A stretch of 64,000 nt of DNA, taken from positions 1 through 64,000 of the forward strand of contig JAKBMB010000016.1 of the NCBI GenBank assembly GCA_021831785.1, read 5' to 3'. The notes beneath the pieces were generated by a model. The model searched no databases. It was not told the DNA's origin and was given only the letters and a program-made list of their open reading frames with translations. Positions 19,933 through 28,534 of this stretch are shown one piece after another. The DNA comes from Deltaproteobacteria bacterium (GTDB lineage: Bacteria > Desulfobacterota > Binatia > Binatales > Binataceae). The translations under genes were made by a program, and so were the position numbers. How positions within the stretch are numbered: the first letter of the stretch is position 1; each line of letters begins with the position of its first letter.

Positions 19933-20100
19933 CGCCTTCCCTCGCTGCGCGGGGGAAGGTGGGGAAGGGGGCCTGCGCGCGCCCGCCAACACCCTCACCC
20001 CAACCCTCTCCCAAAGGGCGAGGGGGCAGAAAAGGGCCGCGGCCCTCTGAATCCCTTCCCCCGCTGCGCGGGGGAAGGTTAGGATGGGGGTGCTGGCGCG
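19933..20100. repeat. Cluster of dispersed GC-rich palindromes
   Basis: Two copies of a REP-like unit lie here. The first is CCTTCCCTCGC-TGC-GCGGGGGAAGG (19935-19959, one mismatch). The second has the perfect 11-bp arms CCTTCCCCCGC (20054-20064) and GCGGGGGAAGG (20068-20078) with a 3-nt loop. Between them CCCTCTCCC-AAA-GGGCGAGGG forms another hairpin. A third copy of the first unit lies at 30439-30463, followed in both places by a similar GGATGGGxGTG tail. The first hairpin starts 3 nt after the kdsA stop and may act as a terminator. Confidence 0.75.
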
Positions 20101-20304
20101 CCTCCTCCGCCATAGCTGTCGAATCATCAAGAGGTATCACCGAATCTACTGAACGACTGCATGCTCTTGCTACCCCAAGGAATCTGAGGCATGCTCGGCT
20201 AGCGTGCCTGGGGGCAGCATCGACGCTCGTTTGAGCGGCGGCCTTTTTGTCGGCGCCGGCGGGCGAGCCGGGCGCCCCTTTAGGCTGCTCCGGACAGAAG
20301 TGTC
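20101..20304. other. Gap before the small CxxC gene
   Basis: No gene or riboswitch recognised. I looked for a cobalamin box, because a TonB receptor follows, and saw none. Confidence 0.4.
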
Positions 20305-20628
20305 GTGACATCGCATAAAGGAACCAAGGCCGCAACCGCGGGGACCGTGCGACGACCAGCCCGGGTCGCGTTGGCAGCCCTCCTGGTTCTGTTAGCGCAG
20401 TTACCCGCCGCTCTCGATAGCCATTCGCCAACGCGCACCGTGCAGGCCGACAGCGGCGAATGCGCGTTGTGCCTGTTTGCCTTCCATACCCCGGCGCAGC
20501 CGGCGTCGGGGCCAGCCCTGGCAAACCCGCGCTTCGAGCTTCGTTATCTTGCGCCGGCCGAGCCGCAGCCCGGCCCCTGGCGCACTCTGACTTCGCCTTT
20601 CAGCCGCGCGCCGCCTTATCTGGCGTAA
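20305..20628 (+). CDS. Small exported protein with a CxxC motif upstream of a TonB receptor
   Basis: A 107-aa product from a GTG start. It has a basic N-terminus, a hydrophobic stretch (ALAALLVLLAQLPAAL) and then GECALCLFAFHTP with Cys-x-x-Cys. The rest is Pro/Ala-rich. Small proteins of this shape (some DUF2946-like) often sit next to metal-related TonB receptors, but I cannot assign the family with certainty. It lies 150 bp upstream of the TonB receptor on the same strand. Metal binding or a redox role is an inference from the CxxC and context only. Confidence 0.5.
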   Translation: MTSHKGTKAATAGTVRRPARVALAALLVLLAQLPAALDSHSPTRTVQADSGECALCLFAFHTPAQPASGPALANPRFELRYLAPAEPQPGPWRTLTSPFSRAPPYLA

Positions 20629-20781
20629 GCTCTCCGTTTTTTCGCCTCGATAAGCCTGGTTTCGACCGCGTGCGCTTTTGCTGCGCGCGGTAAAAAGCCC
20701 GCACGGGCGCCATCGCGACGCGTCTGGTAAAGCCGCTTGCGCGCGGCGGGGCTTGTCGCGCGGGCTGTGGAGGGCTTTCCC

Positions 20782-23229
20782 ATGGGAAAGTCTGCGGCGG
20801 TAGTTGCGCTGGTCGCACTGCTAGCGGCGGTCGGCGCGGCGAGTCCTGAGTTCGCGGGTACGGCGCGCGCGCAATCCGCGCCGGCAACCAGCCAAAGCAT
20901 CGGCGGCACGGTCAAGGACGCGCTGGGCCGGCCGCTGGAAAAAGCGCTGGTGTCGCTGCGCGGCAAGAACGGGCGCGTCCTGGTCCGCACGGCGAGCGAC
21001 GCCGAGGGCCATTTCGTTTTTACCCACCTCGCGCCCGGGGTCTACGCGGTCGCGGCCGAAAAGGTGGGCTTTAAAAGCGCCGTGGCGGTGGTGACGCTTG
21101 GGCCCAGGCTCAAGGCCAAGCCGCTCGTGCTCGCGCTCGAGGCCGAGCAGGCGCTGAGCGCGCCGCTAAGGGCCAGCCGCGTCGCCCAGGCGCAAAACCG
21201 GCTCTCGCCCTCCGGCAGCAGCGCCTACACGCTCACCCAGCAGGAAATCAGCGACCTACCCCGGGGTGAGGACACGCCGCTCAACGACGTGCTGCTGCAG
21301 ATGCCCGCCGTGGTGCGCGATGAGAATGGACAAATTCATATCCGGGGCAACCATGCGGACTACCAGTGGCAGATAAACGGCGTGATGCTGCCGCTGGGTA
21401 CAACCTCGGGCTTCGGCCAGTTCCTAAGCGCGCGCTTTGTCGACAGCATCAGCCTGATGGACGGCATCCTGCCCTCGCAGTACGGCTATCGCACTGCCGG
21501 CGTGATCGACATCAAGACCAAGGAGGGATGCGCCAACCAGGGCGGCAGCTTCGAGATGTACGGCGGCCAGCGCGAGACGATGATGCCCAACTTCGAGTAC
21601 GGCGGATGCTCGGGCGACTTCAGCTACTATGTCACCGGCTTCTATCTGCAAGACAATATGGGCTTTAGCCAGGCCACGCCCGCGCCGACCCCGCTGCACG
21701 ATTTTACCAACCAGGGCCAGGGCTTCGGCTACTTCTCTTACAGCCTCTCGCCGACCACGCGGCTGAGCCTGATCACCGGGATTTACGCCAACCACACCCA
21801 GATTCCCACTTTCCCCGGCCAGACTCCGCTCTACAACCTGGCCGGAGTCAACCCGGCGACCTATCCTTCGACCATGATCAACGAGAGTCTGTTTCAGCAG
21901 AACTACTTCGCCGTGCTCGCGCTCAGCGGCGTGCTATCGCCCAAGCTCGACTACCAAATTGCTTACTCGGCCAATTACGTCACGATTCATTTTGTCCCCG
22001 ACCCGATCGGCGATCTTATCTATCAGGGGGCGGCTTCGGACGTCTTTCACAGTGATCTCGCCAACACGGTCGAGGCCGACTTCACCTACCATCTCAACGA
22101 GCATCACACCGTGCGCACCGGCTTTTACGTCGGCGAGTACGGGGTGACGCTGGACGACAGCTCGCTGACCTTTCCCGGCGACCCGTCGGCGGCGGTATGC
22201 ACCCCGACCGCGTGCACGATCCCCCAGACCAGCGACGTGCCGATAAACGTGGTCGACAACTTCAACCAAATAAACTGGCTCTTCGGCGTCTACGCGCAGG
22301 ACCAGTGGCAGATTACTCGGCGCCTCAGTCTTAACTATGGACTGCGCTGGGACCAGGTTCTGGGCTTCACTGACGCCAACCAATTAAGCCCGCGCATCAA
22401 CGCGCTCTACCAACTTGACCCCGACACCGCCTTCCACGCCGGCTTTGCCCGCTACTTTCAGACCCCGTCGTTCGAGACCATCGAGCCCAAAAGCGTCGCA
22501 GCCTTCGCCGACACCGTGCAGGCTTCCCTCGTTCCGGTAAGCGGCGTCATCAAGCCCGAGCGAGACAGCTACTTTGACGCGGGTGTGACGCGCAGGCTCG
22601 GCGCGCATCTGAGCGTTGAAGAGGACGCTTACTTTGAATTGGCCAGCAACCTCATAGACCTGGGTCAATTCAGCAACATCCCCATATTCGCCCCTTTCAA
22701 TTATTTAAACGGCCGCGTCTATGGGGCCGAGAGCAGCGTCACGTACAACGCCGGAGGCTTCATGGCGACGGCCAACTTCACTTATTCGGTCGCTCAAGGC
22801 CAAGACGTGGAATCCGGCCAGTTCAACTGGACGCCGGCGGAACTTCAGTACATCGCCGGGCATTACATTTATCTCGACCACGAGCAGCTTTACACGGCCT
22901 CGGGCACCGTTGCCTACCGCTGGGGCAGGTATCTGTTCAGCATGGACGGTCTTTTTGGCAACGGGCTTTACGGCGGCTTCGCCAACACCGAGAAGATGCC
23001 GATCAACTGGCAGCTTAACCTCGGCGCCGCGCGCAGCTTTTGGGTTCCCGAGATTGGCAATGTCGAAAGCCGCGTGATGATCATCAACGTCTTCGACCGC
23101 ACTAATCTGCTGCGCAACGGCACCGGAATCGGCATCTTCGAGCCGGCTTACGGCCCGAGGTTCGCCCTCTACGCCGCGCTTAAGGTGCCGTTGCCTCGGC
23201 TGGCGGCCGCAAAGAGCCCCGGTCCTTAG
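20782..23229 (+). CDS. TonB-dependent outer-membrane receptor with N-terminal carboxypeptidase-regulatory-like domain
   Basis: Energy-coupled outer-membrane transporter, 815 aa from the ATG that follows GGAGGG. A signal peptide (GKSAAVVALVALLAAVGAAS) is followed by an Ig-like carboxypeptidase-regulatory domain at about 40-115 (GGTVKDALGRPLEKALVSL). A plug domain at about 145-260 holds DVLLQMPAVV and QIHIRGNHADYQWQINGVML. A beta barrel with aromatic-rich strands follows. The C-terminus ends LPRLAAAKSPGP instead of in an aromatic residue, so a short tail extends past the last strand. The ligand cannot be told. The neighbouring small CxxC protein hints at a metal or metal complex. Confidence 0.85.
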   Translation: MGKSAAVVALVALLAAVGAASPEFAGTARAQSAPATSQSIGGTVKDALGRPLEKALVSLRGKNGRVLVRTASDAEGHFVFTHLAPGVYAVAAEKVGFKSAVAVVTLGPRLKAKPLVLALEAEQALSAPLRASRVAQAQNRLSPSGSSAYTLTQQEISDLPRGEDTPLNDVLLQMPAVVRDENGQIHIRGNHADYQWQINGVMLPLGTTSGFGQFLSARFVDSISLMDGILPSQYGYRTAGVIDIKTKEGCANQGGSFEMYGGQRETMMPNFEYGGCSGDFSYYVTGFYLQDNMGFSQATPAPTPLHDFTNQGQGFGYFSYSLSPTTRLSLITGIYANHTQIPTFPGQTPLYNLAGVNPATYPSTMINESLFQQNYFAVLALSGVLSPKLDYQIAYSANYVTIHFVPDPIGDLIYQGAASDVFHSDLANTVEADFTYHLNEHHTVRTGFYVGEYGVTLDDSSLTFPGDPSAAVCTPTACTIPQTSDVPINVVDNFNQINWLFGVYAQDQWQITRRLSLNYGLRWDQVLGFTDANQLSPRINALYQLDPDTAFHAGFARYFQTPSFETIEPKSVAAFADTVQASLVPVSGVIKPERDSYFDAGVTRRLGAHLSVEEDAYFELASNLIDLGQFSNIPIFAPFNYLNGRVYGAESSVTYNAGGFMATANFTYSVAQGQDVESGQFNWTPAELQYIAGHYIYLDHEQLYTASGTVAYRWGRYLFSMDGLFGNGLYGGFANTEKMPINWQLNLGAARSFWVPEIGNVESRVMIINVFDRTNLLRNGTGIGIFEPAYGPRFALYAALKVPLPRLAAAKSPGP

Positions 23230-23676
23230 AGAACGCCCGCGGCCGTTCGGCGCGCTCAAGGCCAAGGCCGGTCGTACACGAGCCGGGAGGCGCTTGTAAC
23301 GCGCAGATGCCCTAACTGCTTACAAACTGCGCAGATGCTTACGCAACGCGCACGCAAGGCGCGGCCGGCGCTGCAACCGGCGCCGCATTAGCAGGGTCAA
23401 ACGCCGCGCGGCTCGGGCATAAATCTTGCGCTTATTACAAGACGCGGGCGTCGCGGCGGCTAAAGTTTTTGGGGGCTGCCCCGCGAGCTTGCAACAAGAA
23501 GAATGCTTGGGCGTGCGGACTTGTCTGCGGGCGAACAGAACCGGGACCAGGCGGCATGGCCGATCCTTACAAGAAGCTCGCGGGACAAGAAGTTCGCGCG
23601 TCAAAGATTAAGCGCTGGCGAAAGCGTATACGACACAACGATTACTGCATGAGGTGCTTTTAGGAAAGGACTGCGC
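23230..23676. other. Upstream region of urtA
   Basis: About 450 bp with no supported gene. I looked for a guanidine (ykkC-type) riboswitch and a sigma-54 TGGCAC-N5-TTGC site, which would fit a nitrogen-regulated urea transporter, and found neither. Some GC-rich inverted repeats occur at 23360-23390. Confidence 0.4.
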
Positions 23677-24936
23677 ATGAAACAGTGCAAATTGAATGGT
23701 CGATTGATGGTAGAGCAGCGCAAAATGAAGGGCGTGCCGGGGATGGCTCAGGTTGTCGGCCTGGCCGCGCTTGTGCTGGCCGGTGTTTTTGCCGCGAGCG
23801 GCAGCGCCGATGCCGACGACAACGTAAGGGTGGGCGTGCTTCATTCGCTGACCGGCACGATGGCGATCAGCGAGGTCACAGTTAAGAACGCCACCTTGCT
23901 CGCGATCGACGAGATTAACGCCGCGGGCGGCGTTATGCATAAGCGGATACAACCGATCGTCGAGGACGGCGCCTCCGACCCGGCGATGTTCGCACAAAAA
24001 GCCCAAAAGCTCGTCCAGCAAGACCACGTGGTGACAGTCTTCGGCGGTTGGACCTCAGCGAGCCGCAAGGCGATGCTGCCGGTTTTCGAGCGCTTCCACG
24101 GCTTGCTCTGGTATCCGGTTCAATTCGAAGGCAACGAGTGCTCGGCGGCGATCATGTACTCCGGGGCACAGCCCAATCAGCAGATACTGCCGGCGCTCGA
24201 CTGGGCGTTTCAGAAGAACTACAAGCGCATCTTTCTGTTGGGCTCGGACTACGTCTTTCCACGCACGGCCAACCTGATACTGAAAAAACACATCCAGCAT
24301 GACGGCGGCACGGTCGCCGGCGAAGAGTACGTCCCGCTTGGCGGCACGGACTTCAGCGCGGTGATCAACAAGATCAAGGCGGCCAAGCCCGACGCCATTT
24401 TCAACACGCTCAACGGCGACAGTAACGTTTCTTTCTTCAAGCAGATGGCCGCGGCCGACCTGCCGCCTTCCAAGCTTCCCGTGATGTCGTTCAGCATCGC
24501 CGAACAGGAGGCCAAGGCGATGGGGCCGAGTCTGGTTCAGGGCAGCTATGCGGCATGGAACTACTTCCAGAGCCTCGATGACCCGGCCAACAAGAAGTTC
24601 GTCGCTGCTTACAAGGAGAAATTCGGCGCCGATTCGTCGGTCGACGATCCGATGGCGCACGGCTACTTAGACGTCTACGAATGGGCCGCGGCGGCGGCAA
24701 AGGCCAAGAGTTTTGACCCGAACAAAGTGCGGCGTGCGGCGCCGACCCTCGGGTGGGAGGACCTGTGCATCGGCAAGACCAAGTTCGCCGCCAACCAGAG
24801 CCTCTACCAGACGGCTTATGTCGGCGAGTCGCAGCCCGACGGCCAGTTCAAGATCCTGTGGCAATCGCAAGAGCCGATCCGGCCCGAGCCATACGACGCG
24901 CTTTCGTTTCCGGGGAAGAAATGCGTGATCAAATAG
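23677..24936 (+). CDS. urtA: Urea ABC transporter, substrate-binding protein
   Basis: Periplasmic urea-binding protein of the branched-chain amino-acid (HAAT) type transporter UrtABCDE. The 419-aa product has a signal peptide (hydrophobic VVGLAALVLAGVFAASGSA, cleaved near ADA-DD). The family-typical VGVLHSLTGTMAISE follows, then INAAGGVMHKRIQPIVEDGASDP (shown in part: GGVMHKRIQPIVEDGASD) and WYPVQFEGNECSAAIMYSG. The last two are characteristic of UrtA over other family members. AGGAAAGGA precedes the ATG. It heads urtABCDE; no urease genes are in this window. Confidence 0.92.
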   Translation: MKQCKLNGRLMVEQRKMKGVPGMAQVVGLAALVLAGVFAASGSADADDNVRVGVLHSLTGTMAISEVTVKNATLLAIDEINAAGGVMHKRIQPIVEDGASDPAMFAQKAQKLVQQDHVVTVFGGWTSASRKAMLPVFERFHGLLWYPVQFEGNECSAAIMYSGAQPNQQILPALDWAFQKNYKRIFLLGSDYVFPRTANLILKKHIQHDGGTVAGEEYVPLGGTDFSAVINKIKAAKPDAIFNTLNGDSNVSFFKQMAAADLPPSKLPVMSFSIAEQEAKAMGPSLVQGSYAAWNYFQSLDDPANKKFVAAYKEKFGADSSVDDPMAHGYLDVYEWAAAAAKAKSFDPNKVRRAAPTLGWEDLCIGKTKFAANQSLYQTAYVGESQPDGQFKILWQSQEPIRPEPYDALSFPGKKCVIK

Positions 24937-25015
24937 GCGGGCGGTATGCCGTGGCCGGACCCGCTTTGAGGCACAGTCGTGCGGCGCGCGACTTCGACTT
25001 GCACGGCGACAGGCG

Positions 25016-25927
25016 ATGACTGACTACGCGCTGCTGGCCGGCCAGCTCTTCAACGGCGTTAGCGTAGCCTCGATTCTGCTGCTCGCCGCGCTGGGGCTCG
25101 CGCTGAGCTTTGGGCTGATGCGCGTTATCAACATGGCGCACGGCGAGATGCTGATGGTCGGCGGCTATCTCTCCTTCCTGACCTATCGGCTGGCGCCAGC
25201 GCGCCTGGGATTCGGGTTGGCACTGATCGCGGCGTTCGTCGGCGCGGCGGCGTTCGGCGCGCTGCTCGAGCTGGTGTTAATCCGCCGGCTCTACGGGCGG
25301 CCGCTGGACACGCTGCTCGCGACGTGGGGCGTAAGCCTGGCGCTGCAGCAGGCCGCGCGCAGCATCTTTGGCGCGATCGGAGTCGAGGTCACCGCGCCGA
25401 AGTGGCTGGCCGGGTCATTTACCGTGAAGGGCGGCCTGATGGCCGGCTTCAATCTGCCTTACGTGCGCCTTTTCATCATCGCGCTTGCGGTCTTCGTGCT
25501 CGGCGGGGTGTGGCTGTTTATTCAGCGCACGCGGCTTGGGCTCTACGTGCGCGCCGTCCATCAGGACCGCGAGATGGCCGAGGCGCTGGGCGTGAATACC
25601 GGTTTGGTCGACCTGGTGATTTTCGCGCTCGGCACCGGCGTCGCCGGTCTTGCCGGCTCGGTGCTGGCGTTCATTGCGCCGGTCACGCCGACCGTTGGCC
25701 AGAGCTACATCGTGTACGCCTTTCTGGTCGTAATCCTCGGCGGCCTGGGAAGTCTGCTCGGCACTTTGCTTGCCGCGGCGGTTGTGGGGCTGTTTTCGGC
25801 CGGCGCGCAGATTTTCACCAGCGTGAGCTTCGCCGACGTTCTGCTGCTGATGTTCGTGATCGGGTTCATCCAGTTTCGCCCCAGCGGCATTTTCGCCGCC
25901 CGCGGCCGCGCCCTGGAGGAGGGGTAG
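25016..25927 (+). CDS. urtB: Urea ABC transporter, permease UrtB
   Basis: Inner-membrane permease of the LivH type, 303 aa, with about eight hydrophobic helices. It shows ALGLALSFGLMRVINMAHGEMLMVGGY, typical of the family (core: RVINMAHGEMLMVGGY), and the cytoplasmic loop RAVHQDREMAEALGVNT. It starts 79 nt after urtA and is followed closely by urtC. It would form the channel with UrtC. Confidence 0.92.
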   Translation: MTDYALLAGQLFNGVSVASILLLAALGLALSFGLMRVINMAHGEMLMVGGYLSFLTYRLAPARLGFGLALIAAFVGAAAFGALLELVLIRRLYGRPLDTLLATWGVSLALQQAARSIFGAIGVEVTAPKWLAGSFTVKGGLMAGFNLPYVRLFIIALAVFVLGGVWLFIQRTRLGLYVRAVHQDREMAEALGVNTGLVDLVIFALGTGVAGLAGSVLAFIAPVTPTVGQSYIVYAFLVVILGGLGSLLGTLLAAAVVGLFSAGAQIFTSVSFADVLLLMFVIGFIQFRPSGIFAARGRALEEG

Positions 25928-25932
25928 GGACG

Positions 25933-27072
25933 GTGCGCAATTTCAGGGTTGTCGCTTGTCTGCTGGCGCTGGGAGTGTTGGCGCTGGCCCCGGCCTATCT
26001 TTCCGCGTATGAGCTCTCGCTTCTAGGCCGCTTCCTGGCGCTCAGCATTCTCGCGCTGGGGCTGACCATGACTTGGGGCCGCACCGGGATTCTCAGCCTT
26101 GGTCAGGGCGTGTTCTTCGGGCTCGGCGGCTACTTTTTAGCGATGCACCTTAAGCTCATGCGGCTTGGCGCAGGCGAAATTCCGGACTTCATGGAGTGGA
26201 CCGGTCTCGGCTACCTGCCGTGGTGGTGGAAGCCGTTTTACTCGGGCGCCTTTTCGCTGGCGACGATTATTTTGGTCCCGGCGCTTTTAGCCGGCGCCTT
26301 AGCCTGGCTGGTTTTTCGCCGGCGCGTGGGCGGCGTCTACTTTGCGATCATCACCCAGGCGCTGGCGCTGGCCTTTTCGACCCTGCTGATAAGCCAGCAG
26401 AAGTACACCGGCGGCTTCAACGGGCTCACCGATTTCGGCGACGCCTTCGGCTTTACGCTGGGCGACAACGGCGCCCAGCTAGGGCTTTATTGGTTAACCC
26501 TGGGCGTGCTCGCTCCGGCCTTCGCCTTCTCGGCATGGCTGCTCGATACGCACTTCGGCAAGCTGCTGTGCGCGATTCGTGACGGCGAAAACCGGGTGCG
26601 CTTTCTCGGTTACGACCCGGTGCCGTACAAGGCGGCGGTTTTTGCCCTGGGCGCTCTGTTCGCCGCCGTCGCGGGCGCGCTCTTCACGCTGCACGACGGG
26701 GTGATTTCGCCGGCGATGGTCGGCGTGGTGCCGTCGATCGAGATGATCATATGGGTCGCCGTGGGCGGGCGCGAGAGCCTAGCGGGCGCGGTGCTCGGCA
26801 CGCTTGTGGTCAACTTGTGCAAGGACTGGGTGAGCAGCGCGATGCCCGAGTTGTGGCTGTTCGCGATGGGCGTGTTGTTCATCGTTGTGGTGACGATCTT
26901 TCCGCGCGGTTTGGGCGGGATGCTCGAGGGCTGGCTGCTGCCGGGCGCGGAGGGCCTGCTGGCGCGGTTCGGCGACCGCAAGAAGCGTGCTTCGCGGCTC
27001 GGCGAGGCGCCGCCGAGAGGCAGCCAACGCGCCGAGATGATGAAAAAGAGCGAGGTGCAACAAAATGCCTGA
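25933..27072 (+). CDS. urtC: Urea ABC transporter, permease UrtC
   Basis: LivM-type inner-membrane permease, 379 aa. The reading frame is open far upstream, inside urtB, but the real start is GTG 25933: it lies 5 nt behind the urtB stop and gives MRNFRVVACLLALGVLALAP as the first helix. GLTMTWGRTGILSLGQGVFF and the loop AIRDGENRVRFLGYDP are family signatures. The hydrophilic C-terminal 40 residues are charged. The stop overlaps the urtD start by 8 nt. Confidence 0.92.
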   Translation: MRNFRVVACLLALGVLALAPAYLSAYELSLLGRFLALSILALGLTMTWGRTGILSLGQGVFFGLGGYFLAMHLKLMRLGAGEIPDFMEWTGLGYLPWWWKPFYSGAFSLATIILVPALLAGALAWLVFRRRVGGVYFAIITQALALAFSTLLISQQKYTGGFNGLTDFGDAFGFTLGDNGAQLGLYWLTLGVLAPAFAFSAWLLDTHFGKLLCAIRDGENRVRFLGYDPVPYKAAVFALGALFAAVAGALFTLHDGVISPAMVGVVPSIEMIIWVAVGGRESLAGAVLGTLVVNLCKDWVSSAMPELWLFAMGVLFIVVVTIFPRGLGGMLEGWLLPGAEGLLARFGDRKKRASRLGEAPPRGSQRAEMMKKSEVQQNA

Positions 27073-27829
27073 CCCCCTCCTCCAAGTCGAGAATCTCACG
27101 GTCTCATTCGATGGCTTCAGGGCCGTGGACGGGCTTAGTTTGTCGGTGATGCCAGGGGCGGTGCGCGTGCTGATCGGCCCCAACGGGGCGGGCAAATCCA
27201 CCTTGCTCGACGCGATAATCGGCAGAGTGCGTCCGACTCACGGCCAGATAATCTTCAAGGGCGAGAAGATCACTCGGCTACCGGAGTATCAGATCGTGCA
27301 GCGCGGAATCTGCCGGAAATTTCAGACGCCCGGCGTGCTCGAGGGGTTGAGCGTCGAAGAAAACCTGGTCATAGCGGCGCGCCGGCGCCGCCACTGGTGG
27401 GCCGCGCTCGACACTACGCTGACCGCCGAGGAGCGCGAGCAGGTCGACGAAACGCTGAAGCTGGTCGGCCTCGAACAAAAGCGCCGGCAACTCGCGGCGC
27501 ATCTGGCGCACGGCGAGAAGCAGTGGCTCGAAATAGGCATGGTCGTCGCCGCGCGTTGTGAGCTGCTGCTGCTCGACGAGCCGGCCGCCGGCATGAGCCG
27601 CCACGAGGCCTCGCTCACCGCCACGCTGATCTCGCGGCTCAGCGGCCGGCGCACGCTGGTCGTGATCGATCATGACATGGGCTTCGTCGAGCAGCTAAAC
27701 GCGCCGGTCAGTGTTTTGCACATGGGCAAGCTGCTGCGCGAGGGCAGCGTCGAGGAGGTGCGCAGCGACCCGCGGGTGGCGGCGGTCTACCTCGGCCGCG
27801 TCGAAGAGCCGCAGCATGCTTACGCTTGA
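27065..27829 (+). CDS. urtD: Urea ABC transporter, ATP-binding protein UrtD
   Basis: LivG-type ATPase, 254 aa. Walker A GPNGAGKST is at residues 38-46, the signature region reads LAHGEKQWLEIGM, and Walker B is LLLLDEPAAGMS, then VVIDHDMGFV. The GEKQWLEI form of the signature is the one usual in UrtD. It overlaps urtC by 8 nt and urtE by 14 nt, so the genes are translationally coupled. Confidence 0.94.
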   Translation: MPDPLLQVENLTVSFDGFRAVDGLSLSVMPGAVRVLIGPNGAGKSTLLDAIIGRVRPTHGQIIFKGEKITRLPEYQIVQRGICRKFQTPGVLEGLSVEENLVIAARRRRHWWAALDTTLTAEEREQVDETLKLVGLEQKRRQLAAHLAHGEKQWLEIGMVVAARCELLLLDEPAAGMSRHEASLTATLISRLSGRRTLVVIDHDMGFVEQLNAPVSVLHMGKLLREGSVEEVRSDPRVAAVYLGRVEEPQHAYA

Positions 27830-28523
27830 GCGCGTCGGCGCCGCCTACGGCTTAAGCCGCGTGCTGAGCGAGATCAGCCTCAGCGTCGGACGCGGCGAGT
27901 TGGTGACCCTGCTCGGCCGCAACGGCGCCGGCAAAAGCACGCTTTTGCGGACGATCGCCGGGCTCCATCCCGCGGCTGCAGGCCGCGTGATCTTTGCCGG
28001 CGCCGACATCACCGGTCTCGTGCCGTACGAACGAGCGCGCAGAGGGATCGGCTACGTGCCGCAGGGACGAGGCATCTTTCCCCATCTCACGGTGCGCGAA
28101 AACTTGCGCTTGGGGCTCGCGGCGCGCTTCGGCCGCGGCGAGGGGCGAAACGCCAGACTCCCCGACCACGTCTTCGACCTTTTCCCGGTGCTGGCGCGGC
28201 TCAGCGAACGCAAGGGCGGTCTTTTAAGCGGCGGCGAGCAGCAGCAACTCGCCATCGCCCGCGCGCTGGCCACCAAGCCGGCGCTGCTTTTACTCGACGA
28301 GCCGACTGAGGGTCTCCAGCCGTCGATCGTCCAGGACATTCAGGCCGCGCTCAAGCGCATTCGCCGCGAGCTTAACGTGGCGATGCTTTTGGTCGAGCAG
28401 TACCTCGACTTCGCCTGGTCGGTAGCCGACCGCTTTTACGTGATTCAGCGCGGCTCGATGGCGACCGAGGGGAACACGCGCGAGCGCGCCGCCGACACTG
28501 TTGCTCACCTGCTCAGCGTCTAA
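27816..28523 (+). CDS. urtE: Urea ABC transporter, ATP-binding protein UrtE
   Basis: LivF-type ATPase, 235 aa from ATG 27816, which lies inside the end of urtD; this start gives MLTLERVGAAYG. Walker A GRNGAGKST is at 34-42. GIGYVPQGRGIFPHLTVREN is the LivF/UrtE hallmark, the signature is LLSGGEQQQLAIARAL, and Walker B is LLLLDEPTEGLQPSIV. It is the last gene of the cluster and its stop lies 12 bp from the end of the convergent ABC permease gene. Confidence 0.94.
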   Translation: MLTLERVGAAYGLSRVLSEISLSVGRGELVTLLGRNGAGKSTLLRTIAGLHPAAAGRVIFAGADITGLVPYERARRGIGYVPQGRGIFPHLTVRENLRLGLAARFGRGEGRNARLPDHVFDLFPVLARLSERKGGLLSGGEQQQLAIARALATKPALLLLDEPTEGLQPSIVQDIQAALKRIRRELNVAMLLVEQYLDFAWSVADRFYVIQRGSMATEGNTRERAADTVAHLLSV

Positions 28524-28534
28524 GGAAGCGCGGT

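Noticed and set aside
23230-23676. Guanidine riboswitch or sigma-54 promoter before urtA
   Set aside because: Neither the ykkC core nor a TGGCAC-N5-TTGC element is present.
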